Shown: in pieces, positions 9,932 through 20,721 of the stretch
Layout: each line of letters begins with the position of its first letter
Numbering within the stretch: the stretch's first letter is position 1
From: Pseudocercospora fijiensis CIRAD86
Taxonomy: Eukaryota > Ascomycota > Dothideomycetes > Mycosphaerellales > Mycosphaerellaceae
Assembly: GCF_000340215.1 (NCBI RefSeq)
Contig: NW_006921532.1
Span: 5,984,681 to 6,048,680 of the forward strand
Direction: 5' to 3'
Length of the DNA stretch: 64,000 bases
Translations under genes and position numbers: made by a program
The notes under the pieces: generated by a model
Seen by the model: only the letters and a program-made list of their open reading frames with translations
Told to the model about the DNA's origin: nothing
The model's database searches: none

Positions 9932-11844
9932 TTACTCCGCTTCTGCTTCATACACCTCAAAAGGTCGCCCCATCACATCAGCCTTAATCTGCATCGCCAC
10001 GAATCTTGAATAATACCTCGCATGCGCAAATCCATGTCCAGTATACCAGATTCCATGACCTACATCAAAGTCAGCATTCGTACTCGTAAACCCGAAAAGT
10101 CAGAGGAATACTCACATCCCGTCCTCCTCCAAGCCCCCAGCACCTCCCCCTCAGCATCCGTTCCCCAAAACGGCCTCAATTTGCCCGCGACCTCATGCCC
10201 AAAAATCTCTTGTAAGGCAGATCTAAAATGACTCTCATACCCCGTAGCAAAAACCACAACATCCACATCCTCAAGCTTCGTTCCATCATCCATAACCAAA
10301 TCTCTCCCAGTGAACGCCACGGGTAAAGCATCACTCTTCACTTTGACTTTCCCCTCGGCAATTAAATCTCCAGCCCCAATGTCAAAGAAATGTTTTCCTT
10401 GGGACTCATACAACTGTCCCCAAAGATCTCCATACCTTCGACATTTGTACCCGTTAGCTGACATTTTCTCAAATTTCTCTGGATTGGGATGCATGTCGGC
10501 ACAGGCACGGATTCCGGCCATGGCGGCGAGACGTTGGATTGGTAAGGGTGCGGACATGAGGGCTCGGTCGCTGAGGTCGAGGGGTGTGGATTCGTTGTAG
10601 ACTGGATCGACGAGGGCAGAGAAGGTGGATTTTGGGAGGACGAAGGTCTCGGATCTTTGGATCATGGTTATGTTCTGGATGGAGGATTTCGACATGTCGG
10701 AGATGATGTCGTGGGCTGAGTTGGCTGAGCCGATCACGACGCCATGTTTGCAGCCTTGCCATCTGGATGCGTTTTTCCAGTCTACTGCGTGGATTACGTC
10801 GCCTTTGTATAAATGTCGGTCACGGTATTCGGGAACCTTTGGTTTGACGCCCATATCTCCAATGGCAAGGACAATGTGGCGAGCTTTGATCTCGAAGGTG
10901 TCGCCATCTCGCTGAAGAGATGCTCGCCAGAACCGATGGTTCTCGTCATATTTAGCCTTTGTGAAACAAGTTGATGTCATGACATTGATGTCAAAGGTGT
11001 CCACGTATCGCTTGAACCCTTCCGAAAGATCTTTGGCAGTGAGAAGGTATTGATGATCTTTGCCAAAGGTAGGAGGATTTCCAGGTAGCTGGTTGAACTG
11101 CTTAGAGGTATGGAGCTTCACAGAGTCGTACCGTCCCTTCGACCACACGTCACCAACTTCATGCTTCTCGATGACAACGTAAGAAAGATCTAAGGCTTTT
11201 AAGCGTCCAGCCATACACAACCCACCAATGCCCGCGCCGACAACAAGACAATCCAGTGGAATCGAGTTTTCACCATGGACTTGATACGATCCACTGTTTG
11301 CATGCTGTTGGGAAGCATGAGCTTGTCCAAGAATGTGCTTCGATGATAATGGCAGACCGGGTACTAAATGGTCGACATTGTGGAAGGCGGTGGGCTGCTC
11401 CAGAACGGTACAGAGCAGCCATATTTCCCAGCCCGAATCCGAGAATCTGCTGCTAGGGACGAGTCCTATGGTCCCAGAGCATCTTCCGCCCAATGACCCA
11501 CCAGTGGAGAACGAAAAGGCAGCTTGAATCCAGCATGTTTCGGCATCGAGGCGCAGTATAATCGAAGAGCCTTCCACGAATTCGAAGTCGACTGGCTTCT
11601 TCGTCATGTTTAACTTCTTCCACTCGTGTGTGACTCTCTCAATTCCATAGAAAGTGCGAAAAGTGCCTGTGAACGCGAGCGAATCTCGCCAAATTATATT
11701 ATCCGCCAGATCTTTCAATTGAGGCCCGAGTGCAAGTCGTTGAACGACAGCCCTTGTCGCTTGCGCATGGTCCACAGACTTAGATATGTGACATTTTGGC
11801 AGACTGGCTGGGTGCTTGTTCAAAGGTATGCTCTTGATGTCCAT
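9932..11844 (-). CDS. NTF2-like/flavin-containing monooxygenase
   Basis: Minus-strand gene with exons 10116-11844 and 9932-10059; the 56-base intron has donor GTGAGT and acceptor TAG. The spliced product is 618 aa. Using the splice replaces a spurious tail with GIWYTGHGFAHARYYSRFVA, which is typical of the family C-terminus. Residues 1-180 resemble the NTF2-like domain found in front of many fungal FMOs. FAD-binding GAGIGG is at 203-208, the FMO-like signature YKGDVIHAVDW at 346-356, and the second nucleotide-binding motif GSANSA at 372-377 (the usual first Gly pair is altered). It should be an NAD(P)H- and FAD-dependent monooxygenase of small lipophilic substrates; the substrate cannot be read from the sequence. 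No biosynthetic backbone enzyme lies nearby, so a secondary-metabolite role is not supported. Confidence 0.85.
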
Positions 11845-12396
11845 GACGCGTGCTTTTCAAAATAAGTGTATATGGTTGACCCTTGGAAAACATCAAAAGT
11901 CCTAAGTCATCGGCGCTTTTGGAAAATCAAGATTGATCATTGTGAGGAAGAGGCAAGCATATGTTGATTCAGGCCAGCTGAGCTGTCAGCTGTTTCGAAG
12001 GTTTCAGCCGTAGCTTCCACCCTAAACCGGAGACTGATCTGCAAATTAGATCACTTGTGCCCTAAAGCTTCAAGTGCAGAAGCTTACCGCTGGTAGGAGC
12101 TGCAATACGGGAATGCAGCTTTGGCGATCCGCAACGTGTAAGCGGCTCTTTGCAGGATTTCAGGCGTGGTCTCGAATTCGTGCAGCCGAAAGAAACCACG
12201 ATGTCAATTGTGCATCGAAAGAGCGAGCTTCTAATGCTGAGCCAGAGATAGCATTGCTGGCTCAGAAAGCTCGCACATGGCCTTGTACCGCTCCACCGTG
12301 CGCCAGGATTGGGCTTGGAATTTAGGGCAGAAATTGGCTGTCCACCCGTAGCTTAGGACATAACATCGTCCATTAGCCGTGGATCTCGTATGCTAA
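11845..12396. other. Intergenic, upstream of the monooxygenase
   Basis: About 550 bases holding the promoter of the minus-strand monooxygenase and the 3' flank of the small membrane protein. No gene, repeat or strong motif seen. Confidence 0.4.
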
Positions 12397-12957
12397 TCAG
12401 CCTTGTTGTCCTCTTTGCAGGGGACTATAGCCTTCCCTCCATCTTTCTACGTAAGGCTTCATGCCCGCCCAAGCAAGAAGGCTGACGGTCGCGATTATGA
12501 AGATCCAGACGACTGCCTGATCTTTGACACTGTCTCTCTGAAAGCATGTCGTGAATACATCCTCTTCTGTGGCATCTTTGCAGATAGGCAAATTGTAGCT
12601 TAGACAGAACTTCTTGGTGCAGTCTGTACATGTTCGGCCATGAACGCGATTCTCCGTTTTGTTGGAGGATAGGATGTCGCGGGGGAGAATTGCGGAAAGC
12701 GAGGGCGGCAGAGCATCTCGGACGAGGAGCAGCTTTGACGTGGTCGAGGTGTCGGCACTATTGGGAGTGTCGAGTGGTATGATAGTGCTATTGGTGAAGC
12801 ACGTACATTTGCAGAAGGACGTGGGTGCTGATTCGTGTCAGTATTGGCTGGCTCTGGTGCTAGGATCGAATGGAGCAGAAGCAGACTCACAGGCAGCGAA
12901 TGCCACCGAGAGGCACGACAGGAGCAGTATCATATATCGCATCGCCGTCCCTACCAT
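12397..12957 (-). CDS. Small Cys-rich secreted-type single-pass membrane protein
   Basis: Found only after splicing: exons 12891-12957 and 12397-12827, with an intron having donor GTGAGT, branch TACTGAC and acceptor TCAG. The product is 165 aa. It starts with a signal peptide (MVGTAMRYMILLLSCLSVAF, cleavage near AFAA-SP). A lumenal part follows with the Cys pattern FCKCTC, then CTDCTKKFC, then LPIC and TTC (eight Cys). There are N-glycosylation sites NST and NKT, one membrane helix (VVWIFIIATVSLLAWAGM) and a short basic tail. This is the layout of a type I endomembrane or surface protein. The even Cys number suggests disulfides. I recognise the pattern as like a conserved fungal family but cannot name it. 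Signal peptide, Cys spacing and helix all lie in one frame after splicing, which makes the model convincing. Confidence 0.75.
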
Positions 12958-13030
12958 TGTAGCTATCGATATCGATATCGATGCATCTTGAGCAAGCCGC
13001 TTTCATATGCATGACCACCGTTCGGGATTC
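12958..13030. promoter_or_regulatory. Immediate upstream region of the small membrane protein gene
   Basis: Contains the palindromic run ATCGATATCGATATCGAT at about 12964-12981, directly upstream of the start codon on the minus strand. It may lie in the 5' UTR or core promoter. No known factor site is claimed. Confidence 0.3.
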
Positions 13031-14003
13031 GGGTGTCTGTATATCAGCAACTCGCGCTGATTGGCTTGACCCACTTTTACCCCGGTCCCACCCCCCACTT
13101 CGAGTTGCTAGTAACTCCCCTAATGAAATTGGTTGAAATGTGCTTCAAATTCGAAAGGGCTTTAGGAATATGGTAATTTCGAAGGTCGCTAGCGATAACT
13201 CAATAAAGCTAAAGTTAACGTGTAGTATAGCCGTTGCGCTAAATCCGAGGTATATCTACTTGCTCTTGCCTTATTGTCTATTGCCGCCGCCGCTATTGCC
13301 TCTATTGTATAGATCACTACTAAAAGTCCTGCTATTAAACAGCCGCCGCTAGTCTTCTAGTAAGAATCGCCGGTCGTTAATAAACACGCGTGCCTATTAG
13401 TTACTAAGTTGTAATATATCGATTAGCGGCGACTATTGTAGTATGTGTTGTCGCAGGTCTAACGGCTACGGTATCGGTATATTCGCGACGACTATTAAAT
13501 AGCGAAGACCGCTCGGTATAGCAGGCGTAAATAGAAGGCGCTATTAGTAAAGGACTTAGCGTATAACGTCTATTAAACTGCCGTCGTTTAAGGAAGGTAT
13601 ACTATATCGATAGGTGCCGGTTTCTAGGTTGGGTTTGCTATGCTTCTTAGTCGACCTTTTAGTGTATTAATTACTATATAGGCGCTATATTAGTCTCTAG
13701 CCTTCTGTATCCGTCTTAATATCCTCTTTGAGGGTAAAAACGCGCTGTCGAAGCTTCTTAAGGTCGGCGACGTCGCTAGGTGTAGATACGTCTATATTAG
13801 TGGACGTTAGTAGCCGTTATACAATACAGGCGATATAGAATAGGAAATGTAGGAGGAATTTGGGAACAGTAGAGATGTGGGTTTGCCAAGACTACGATTT
13901 GTATGAGGTTTAGCGGGGCTTGGTAGGGCTGGAGTTGCTAGCAACTCCGACTGGCCCGTGCCACGTCCGTGCCACCCCTGGAGTTGCTGATATATAGATA
14001 CTC
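13031..14003. mobile_element. TA-rich transposon-like relic with related inverted ends
   Basis: Left end 13040-13053 (TATATCAGCAACTC) is the exact reverse complement of 13981-13994. A second motif follows inside each end: GAGTTGCTAGTAACTC at 13102-13117 and the perfect 18-bp palindrome GGAGTTGCTAGCAACTCC at 13931-13948. The interior (about 13140-13860) is full of CTATTA and GCTATA words. I count no CpA dinucleotide in 13561-13800 (240 bases), while TpA is very frequent. CpA-to-TpA change is the hallmark of RIP. CpG is retained and TpG is less depleted than CpA, so the change is strand-biased. No transposase frame survives. Confidence 0.55.
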
Positions 14004-14163
14004 CGGGATTCTTGGTGAGCTCGGACCACGGACTCGGCCGGTCCGGGCCGCGCGAGTCTAAATTTCACGCGAGGAAAGCACGACATGGTATCGCAGTCAC
14101 AACATCAGCATCAGCATCAGCATCTCACACCGCCATAACTATGCGCTTCCTTGCTGCATCGCC
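14004..14163. promoter_or_regulatory. Promoter and 5' UTR of the RRM nucleolar gene, with CAGCAT repeats
   Basis: A short (CAGCAT)n tract at about 14103-14126 lies 40 bases before the start codon. Nothing else is recognised. Confidence 0.35.
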
Positions 14164-15726
14164 ATGAGTGTCGAGGGAAGGGTGCGACTGCATATAACGC
14201 CTTTCAACCCTTCGCTACTGGAGCGGTACGTCCCAGAAAGCTTGCGATCACAAGCTTCGAACATCAGCTTCCACACAATCGAGACATTCCCAGAGAAGGG
14301 ATTCGGATATGTGGAGCTGCCCCATATGGAGGCGCAGAAGCTGAAGAAGAAGCTAAACGGGACGGTGCTGAAGGGCAGTAAAGTAAAAATTGAGGAGGCG
14401 CGACCACAGAAAAAGAGGAAATCGGAAGAAGTAGAGCCTGAGGAGCCCGGGGAAGATAAGGCTGCGCGGAAAAGGTCAAAGAAGGACAAGAAGGAGAAGC
14501 GCAAAGCGGGAGAGAAAGTGATATCTGGTCATGAGCTAGAAGAGGGCAGGTACATCAAACGCGGCTGGGTAGAGGATAAGACTAAATCGAAGAAAGCGAA
14601 GAAGGATGGAGAGAAAGATGGCTTAGAGGGCAAGAAGATGAGGTTCAAGACGGTAGTACCAGAGACAAAATCTGCAGTAGATGGCAAGAAAGGCAAGTCC
14701 AAAGACAAGGACAAGAGGTCGAAGAAGGAAGTCACGGTTAAGGAATTCGACAAGAGCAGAAAGCCTCAAGATGGTGGTGCCAGATCTCGGAAGACGGAGT
14801 TGAAGTATGAAGAAGGTCAAGGCTGGATCCAAGAGGACGGCAGAACTGTTGAAGCTGAGCCTCCAAACGCGAAGCGCCGAAGAGAGCGAGACACGGCCAA
14901 GGATTCAGCGAAAAAGGAGAGGAAATCAAAAAAGTCTGCGCCGGAGCCGGTCGCAGACCCCATAGTCGAAGAAGCTCCCACTCTCGACTCCGAGCCCGAA
15001 GACTCCAACATCGAGGTCTCTCACGCCAGCCTCCTAACACGAGAACAGTGGTCCGGCGACGAAGACAGCGTCTCAAGCTCCTCAGTTTCTTCTGAGTCCA
15101 CTCCCTCGCCATCCTCCAGCGAAGACGAATCAGCAGATTCCGACGCAGAACTCGACGCTCAACTCGCTCGCGCAAAGTCCAACACCGTCTCCAACAAAAA
15201 CACCCCAGCACCAGATGCAACGTCAGGAGCTGAAACTTCCCAACCCGTTGGCGAACCAAAAGAAATCCATCCTCTAGAAGCCCTCTTCAAACGCCCGTCG
15301 CAGGACACGGAGAAACCCAAACCACCTCCACTCGACACTTCATTCTCATTTTTCACCCCAGACGATCATGATGAAGCAGATGTAGCAGTAGAAATCAAGG
15401 TTCCGCAGACTCCTCGTACGAAAGAGGAGTTGGAATGGAGAAGCATTAGATCTGCGGCTCCAACGCCTGATACGGCTGCGATTGGGAAGTCTTTCGATTT
15501 CAGCTTTTCGAAGGAGGAGGAAGATCAGGATGAAGAGGTGCGAGATGAACCTGAAATTCCGAGCCGAGCAGAGGCTAAGAAGAAGGGAGAGGAGCGGGGA
15601 GAGGAAAGTGAGTTTCGAAAATGGTTTTATGAGAACCGGGGAGATTTGAATCGGGCTTGGAAGAAGAGGAGGAGGGAAGAGAGGAAGGCGGGTAGGCAGA
15701 GGGAGAATCGGAGGTTGAGGAGATGA
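14164..15726 (+). CDS. RRM-containing nucleolar protein, Nop8/NOL8-like
   Basis: Single exon, 520 aa, ATG start. Residues 1-85 fit an RRM fold: RVRLHITPFNP as the first strand, GFGYVELP in the RNP-1 position, and KKLNGTVLKGSKVKIEEA as the closing strand. The rest is highly charged: Lys-rich blocks (KKRKSEE, RKRSKKDKKEKRK), then acidic Ser-rich stretches, typical of nucleolar proteins. The C-terminus EFRKWFYENRGDLNRAWKKR, then a run of basic residues, is a conserved tail. Yeast Nop8 and human NOL8 share an N-terminal RRM with a charged remainder and act in 60S ribosome biogenesis; the same role is inferred. The 3' end converges on the surface-protein gene with about 250 bases between them. Confidence 0.6.
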   Translation: MSVEGRVRLHITPFNPSLLERYVPESLRSQASNISFHTIETFPEKGFGYVELPHMEAQKLKKKLNGTVLKGSKVKIEEARPQKKRKSEEVEPEEPGEDKAARKRSKKDKKEKRKAGEKVISGHELEEGRYIKRGWVEDKTKSKKAKKDGEKDGLEGKKMRFKTVVPETKSAVDGKKGKSKDKDKRSKKEVTVKEFDKSRKPQDGGARSRKTELKYEEGQGWIQEDGRTVEAEPPNAKRRRERDTAKDSAKKERKSKKSAPEPVADPIVEEAPTLDSEPEDSNIEVSHASLLTREQWSGDEDSVSSSSVSSESTPSPSSSEDESADSDAELDAQLARAKSNTVSNKNTPAPDATSGAETSQPVGEPKEIHPLEALFKRPSQDTEKPKPPPLDTSFSFFTPDDHDEADVAVEIKVPQTPRTKEELEWRSIRSAAPTPDTAAIGKSFDFSFSKEEEDQDEEVRDEPEIPSRAEAKKKGEERGEESEFRKWFYENRGDLNRAWKKRRREERKAGRQRENRRLRR

Positions 15727-15978
15727 CGTTTGTCAAGTCAGAGGATAGTCGACCATGTGCTGAAACTGGAAATGAGACTCTTCGAATGCATCGCTTTTCA
15801 TTTCATTTCATTTCTCATGCTCGTGTGAAGCTATTGAAGCTCTCTGTACTCCATACTCGGATCCATACAGAGCCACCGTCAGCCTCTCATCAATCTCCGG
15901 TATTATGCTTAAACGCCTGTAACGCTTTCTCTCTCCCTCACCATGAAACTTCAGAATCTCATCGCCTGATTTTCATCT

Positions 15979-18826
15979 TCATGCAAGTAAAACAGCCAGC
16001 ACTCCCAACATTCCCATACCCAATCTCATCCCCACGACCTCAACCTTCCCACCCAGATCCGCAGAAGGAGAAGGCGAAACACTAGGCTTAGGTCCAGAAC
16101 TATGCACTGTGGGGTCCACCATCTTCGTACTCGTGACGGTAGGTGGCAGGGTAGGAAGACCAGTAGCATTGAAGCTAGTAAGTGGTGGCATAGTGTTATT
16201 GGCCAAAGTCTTAGGATCATAGAGTGGTTGGCAACCGGTGATCTGGCCGACCTCGCAGAGCTCTGACAGGCCGGTGGCAAGGGCGTTGGCGCGGGTTGTG
16301 TAGGTTGCGCCAGGCTTGGAGGTGATTGTCAAGTTGGTGACTTCGGTTGTGAGGACGACGTGGGTTGTGGGGACGAAGGCGAAGGAGGAGGTTGTGGTTG
16401 AGTTTGGTTGAGCGGTGGTTGGGTCGCTCATCGATGACTCCTCTGCCTTGGCGTTGTTGATACGGGTGGCGACGGTTGAGGATGAAGTGAGGTCCCACAG
16501 GGTGGTGAACGTAGTTGAGGTGCTCTGAGAGAAATTAGCTTTGGTGTTGTGAGGAGGTTTGGGGAAGACTTACCGTCGGGGTGACCGTGACGGTATCGAC
16601 ATCATCGCCATCCTGCTCCTGACGACGAGCGATGGCTGCGCCTGGAATCAGGGCGGCTTTGCCTGCTGGAAGAATAGGGACGTTGGTGTAGTGGAGGACC
16701 TTTTTCGGGAACGTGTAGACGATGGCTGATTCAGCATCGTCGTAGTCAGTGACAGTCTGGGCAGGAACCGTGGCAGTCCCAGTGGTCAGAATGTCGTCGC
16801 GCTGAGTTGGCATGTCTCCAACGAAGCCCTGACCCTCAGCATCAGCGGCAGATGCTTGACGCTTGATTGGCTTGCCGAGAAGCACGCTTGGGAGGACGGT
16901 GGAGATTGGAACGCCAATGTAGTCCGTAGTGATGCCGCCGCTGATGGAGCATATAGTTGGCGAGGCCGAATAGACGATGCCACTCTCCATGATTACAGGC
17001 TTCGTGGCAGGCACCGCGGCTTGAATGGTGTCGTTGATAGTCATCTTGATCCATCCGGTCGTGATAGCAGCGGCGGAGGATGTCACTGAGATCTCGCTGT
17101 TAGTAGATGAACGGGGAAAGTTGTAGGTCATCGAGTAATTAGAAGATGTTGTCGAAGGACCAGGAAAGCTCCCTGAGCTACCGAAACCGCCCGATGGAAT
17201 GGGATTAGCTGAGCCAGCAAAAGTTGTCGCTGTTGAGCTTGACAACGACATGGGCCCAACGACATTTGAGCTGCTCGTGGTCAGACTTGATGTTGAGATC
17301 AAGACTTCGGATGTGACAGATGTTGACAAGGTGCCAATCGGACTGCTCACAGCCACACTGCTCGAGGCTAGCGAGGCTGTAGAGGCCTCAACAGGAGGGT
17401 AAACTTGATCGAGCGCGACCATGACAGGCTGGCAGTCGGCGTTGACTTGGGACCAGTACAGTTTCGCAAGAGCCTCATCGTGACTGCAAGTCCAGAATTG
17501 AGTGCGGTCGCCAAGGGCGAGTCTCAGCACTGACCCATGGTTGGACTGATTCGCATTCTGTACCATGTCCAAAGTCTGGATGCAAAATCCAGAGTTCCAT
17601 CGCGTTCCAGATTGAGATGGTCGATCCCATTGGAGCTGATCATTGGCGACGATACCACCGACATAACCGTCTTGATTAATCAATGTACCATTGATCAGAG
17701 CAAGGCTGTCCTTGACAAGTGGTATTTCAACTTCAACCGAAGTCTGGGTTTTTTGCGAGAAGAAGTGGCTCTCGGCGGTGGAATAACTCGAATAGTCGTC
17801 CCATGATGTGAGATGAATGCGATAGAGCTTGTTCTGGACATCGCTAATGCAGTGAGCTGGTGTCGCACCTGGGGCTTTCATGTATGGGTGCGCATCCTCT
17901 GGCCATTCAGGAGAAGAAACCAAAGCTTGCCAGGCATCCACGCGCTCGCCGTAAGATAGGCCTAGCGGAGAAGGAGCCACAGTCTGCACCGATCGCGCTT
18001 TCATTGTAGCTGAGTGCGTGTGCGCTTTGCCGGAGCCTTGATGGTCGGCCTTCGTCGTCGTGAAGGGGACTTCAGGATACATTGACTCTGCTGGCGAGCG
18101 ACCGGGCCAAAGACAACTTATCATCTTGCCAAGCTCCTCAACACAGTCGTATCCATTGTAAGGACCTGACGGCGCGATCGCTGCTGTCAAGGTTCGCGTA
18201 GTCGTGAACGATTGGTTCTTGTACCCAACAAGCGTCTCGACGCGCGTGAAGGTAGTTGATGGAACGACTGGAACGACCATGACAGTGCCATCAACAGAAA
18301 CCTTTTCAAAATGGCCGCCCAAATGATAGACCTCAGTCTCTGTGGCCACAGCCGCAGACGCGGTCACAGTGGATGTCGGTCTAGTGTGTTGGCTGCTTGA
18401 CGCTGTGACGGAACTGATGACCGCTGGCTGTGGCGCCGTCACAGTGAATTTCTTCGTGTGGTGAGCGCTGGTCGAGGGTGGTCCAGCGAAGACTGTAACA
18501 ACAGCCGTCTGGAAGACAGTCTCAACGGTCGTCAAGGCGTTCATTAGAAGCTCAGAAGCTGGGAGTTCTCGAGCGATCAAAGGCTTCGCTGGGTCCGCCA
18601 AGGGTATACTCGTAGTCGACACGCGCCAGGAGTCCGGATCAATGTCGGTGGTATGTGTGGAAATGTAGTTTGGATGGATGATATTGTGGTTGGCCGAATC
18701 ACCGGGAGGTGACAGTTTCTTACCTGGAGAGTGAACCTTGCCACTGTCTTGCGAGCCAGCTGCAGCGCCATGGATGAGGCTACCAACCGCCGCGGTGCCG
18801 ATGGCAATTGTGCGCGCGATTTTCAT
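15979..18826 (-). CDS. Ser/Thr-rich GPI-type cell-surface protein with a PIR-like domain
   Basis: Exons 16574-18826 and 15979-16524; the 49-base intron has donor GTAAGT and acceptor CAG. The product is 932 aa. I chose the ATG at 18826 because it begins a signal peptide (MKIARTIAIGTAAVGSLIHG, cleavage near AAA-G). About residues 290-475 form a compact region with GYVGGIVANDQLQWD, GFCIQTLD, LALGDRTQFWTC and DCQPVMVALDQV. This matches in order the C-terminal domain of PIR wall proteins (G.IG.IVANRQFQFD...L.LG...FYQC...C.PV). It is followed by a long Ser/Thr-rich stalk. The second exon ends in a hydrophobic tail (MRLGMGMLGVLAVLLA) without a cytoplasmic segment, as in GPI-anchored proteins. Probably a wall or plasma-membrane glycoprotein. 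Combining a PIR-like domain with a GPI-type tail is unusual, since classical PIR proteins end at that domain. Confidence 0.75.
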
Positions 18827-19566
18827 GGTGATTTCGTGTTTAGGGGAGAGAGTGTGAAGTGACACGCGTCGAAGGCGGTGCCGCTAACTTATTGTGATGT
18901 GCTGCGATCAAACGAGTGGTGAGTGTCTGTTTGCAGGGTAATGTTGGTAAACGAGTGTGTAGAGCGAGTGGATGGATGGGAAGGGCGAAAGTGTTTGCGT
19001 AGGGTTGAAGTTGACATGAAGCGCGTCTTCAGAAGAAGTGGTGAAATGTGCGCGTGACAGCATGTGCAACTTCAAATGTCTTGGCAACGCTCAAACTCAC
19101 CTCGTGCTTGTGATTGGCAATTGCGGGTAGCCGCACCACACGCGCGCCCACTTCCTCCAATGGATGTTGTTGACTCAGTCAAAGGCAGTACGGTAGCCTC
19201 GGTGCCAATAGTGACACGATCGCTTTGAAGGGTGTTACGACCGTAGAACGCAGCGGTAAGCTCTGTGCCAGGTCGATGTTGAAACTGTTTTCGACGTCGA
19301 TGTCGTTGAGTGTGAGATGGCTTTTAGAAGTTTTGTAGCCAGGTGCGAAACTGATGTGGCTTTATTGATGTCCTGTTTCAACTGAGCTAGAGCACAGTGA
19401 GTTGCATGTGCTGCATCTCGGATGTGAAGTCAGTCGAAGACCAGCATGTGACCGGAATTCACTGGAAAAATTTGTTCTCCCACTTCACACTCATGTTCGC
19501 CTCATTGCATCTTCATCGCTGCAACTGCTATGCTTTTCGTACAATGTGCCACCGACATACTTGCTA
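18827..19566. other. Promoter region of the surface-protein gene and 3' flank of the DUF2458 gene
   Basis: About 740 bases without a supported gene. GT-rich words (GAGTGTGTAGAG, GAAGTTGACATGAAGCG) occur but no repeat or RNA gene is evident. Confidence 0.4.
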
Positions 19567-20422
19567 TCAGTCCTTGTACAGATCCTCTAAATGCTGAACC
19601 ATCTTCCTCCTCAACACCATGAGCTGGTCCTCCGTCACAAGTGGGCTCCATTTGGGATTGTTCTGAGAATTCGCGTCCTTACTCAGGTCACTATCGTTCG
19701 ACACAACCAGCGAAGCATCTGTGCCGAAGAAAGGCACGCCAAGGCCCTTCAACTCAAGTATCATGGCGCTCTCCATAGTCACCTGGGCTGAGTACAGCTT
19801 CTGGTCAAACTCGGCCAACTCTCGCTCCTTGTCGACCTCTGGCTCAACGACTTCCGGAGGTGAGCCATAGAAGCTAGTATTCAGAGACTTCAGGATGGAC
19901 TGAGCTCGAGCAGCAGAGGATGAGCGGTTGGCTTGAGTCTGCTTCAGACTTTGTCTCTCAGAGTACCATCGCATTTCATTAGCTCTCTGGTCTTTAATCA
20001 TCTACTTCCAGTGTCAATGGGTTCCCCGTTTTCGCAGAGGAGGGTTACAGCCAGCTTACCCGTCGTATGCTTTCCGCAAATTGGGCATTTTGAGCTGCCA
20101 GCTTGGTTACACATCGCAGGCCTTCCGACCAGACAGTTATGGTGGCAGGATCGATCATTGGCCTGGTAGGAGTAGCAGCAGCAGCAGCAGCAGCAGAAGA
20201 CCGACTTTGAGGTCTCAGCCGGGGATCTTGAGCTTTCTGGTCCAAGCTTGTACGATGGTTGTTGCCATCAGTGAAGGACGTCGCTGGAGTTGTCTGCCTG
20301 GACTCGGGGGTGTTCGGCTCTGTTGAGCTGCCATCTCCCTTGTATTTGGCAAGCGTGGCAAGAATGGCTGCCAGATCCGGAGCTCCTGTGTTGCTGATCC
20401 CACCGTCCATGTCGATGATCAT
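19567..20422 (-). CDS. DUF2458-family protein
   Basis: Exons 20060-20422 and 19567-20001; intron donor GTAAGC, acceptor GTAG, phase kept. The product is 265 aa. The N-terminus holds DLAAILATLAKYKG and a Ser/Pro-rich linker with a poly-Ala tract encoded by an (AGC)n microsatellite near 20170-20196. The conserved block begins at DPATITVWSEGLRCVTKLAA and runs across the splice into ESIRRMIKDQRANEMRWYSE, then a long predicted coiled coil. This order matches Pfam DUF2458, a fungus-specific family of unknown function. The C-terminal half (DQLMVLRRKMVQHLEDLYKD) is predicted helical. Transcribed away from the COX14-like gene across a 299-base shared region. Confidence 0.75.
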
Positions 20423-20721
20423 ACGCCGAGGACGACCGAGCTAGCTACAAGACGACGGCGAGCAGGCTTGGACTGCTGAGCTTAGTCCGCTATCTGCTGA
20501 TGTTGCCAAAGAAGGGGAGCAGCGAGATGAAGTCGGCGGTCCCGGGAGTCTTGGCGTAGCAGAAGCATGGTACAGGCCACCGCTGGTGATCGGCGAAGTC
20601 AAAGTCTCGCTCATCATGCATCTGGCAAAAGTTCAAGGACACAATCAATGACTCCCATGCATCCAAGATAGCAGAAAGGCATCTGAGAATTGTCCAATAC
20701 TACAATAGTACATATCGCAAA
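20423..20721. promoter_or_regulatory. Divergent promoter between DUF2458 and COX14-like genes
   Basis: A 299-base region shared by two outward-facing genes. It must hold both promoters; I see no clear TATA box or known operator. Confidence 0.4.

Noticed and set aside
14738..15259. 173-codon Arg/Leu-rich minus-strand frame
   Set aside because: Antisense of the Lys/Glu/Ser-rich Nop8-like gene; composition explains it.
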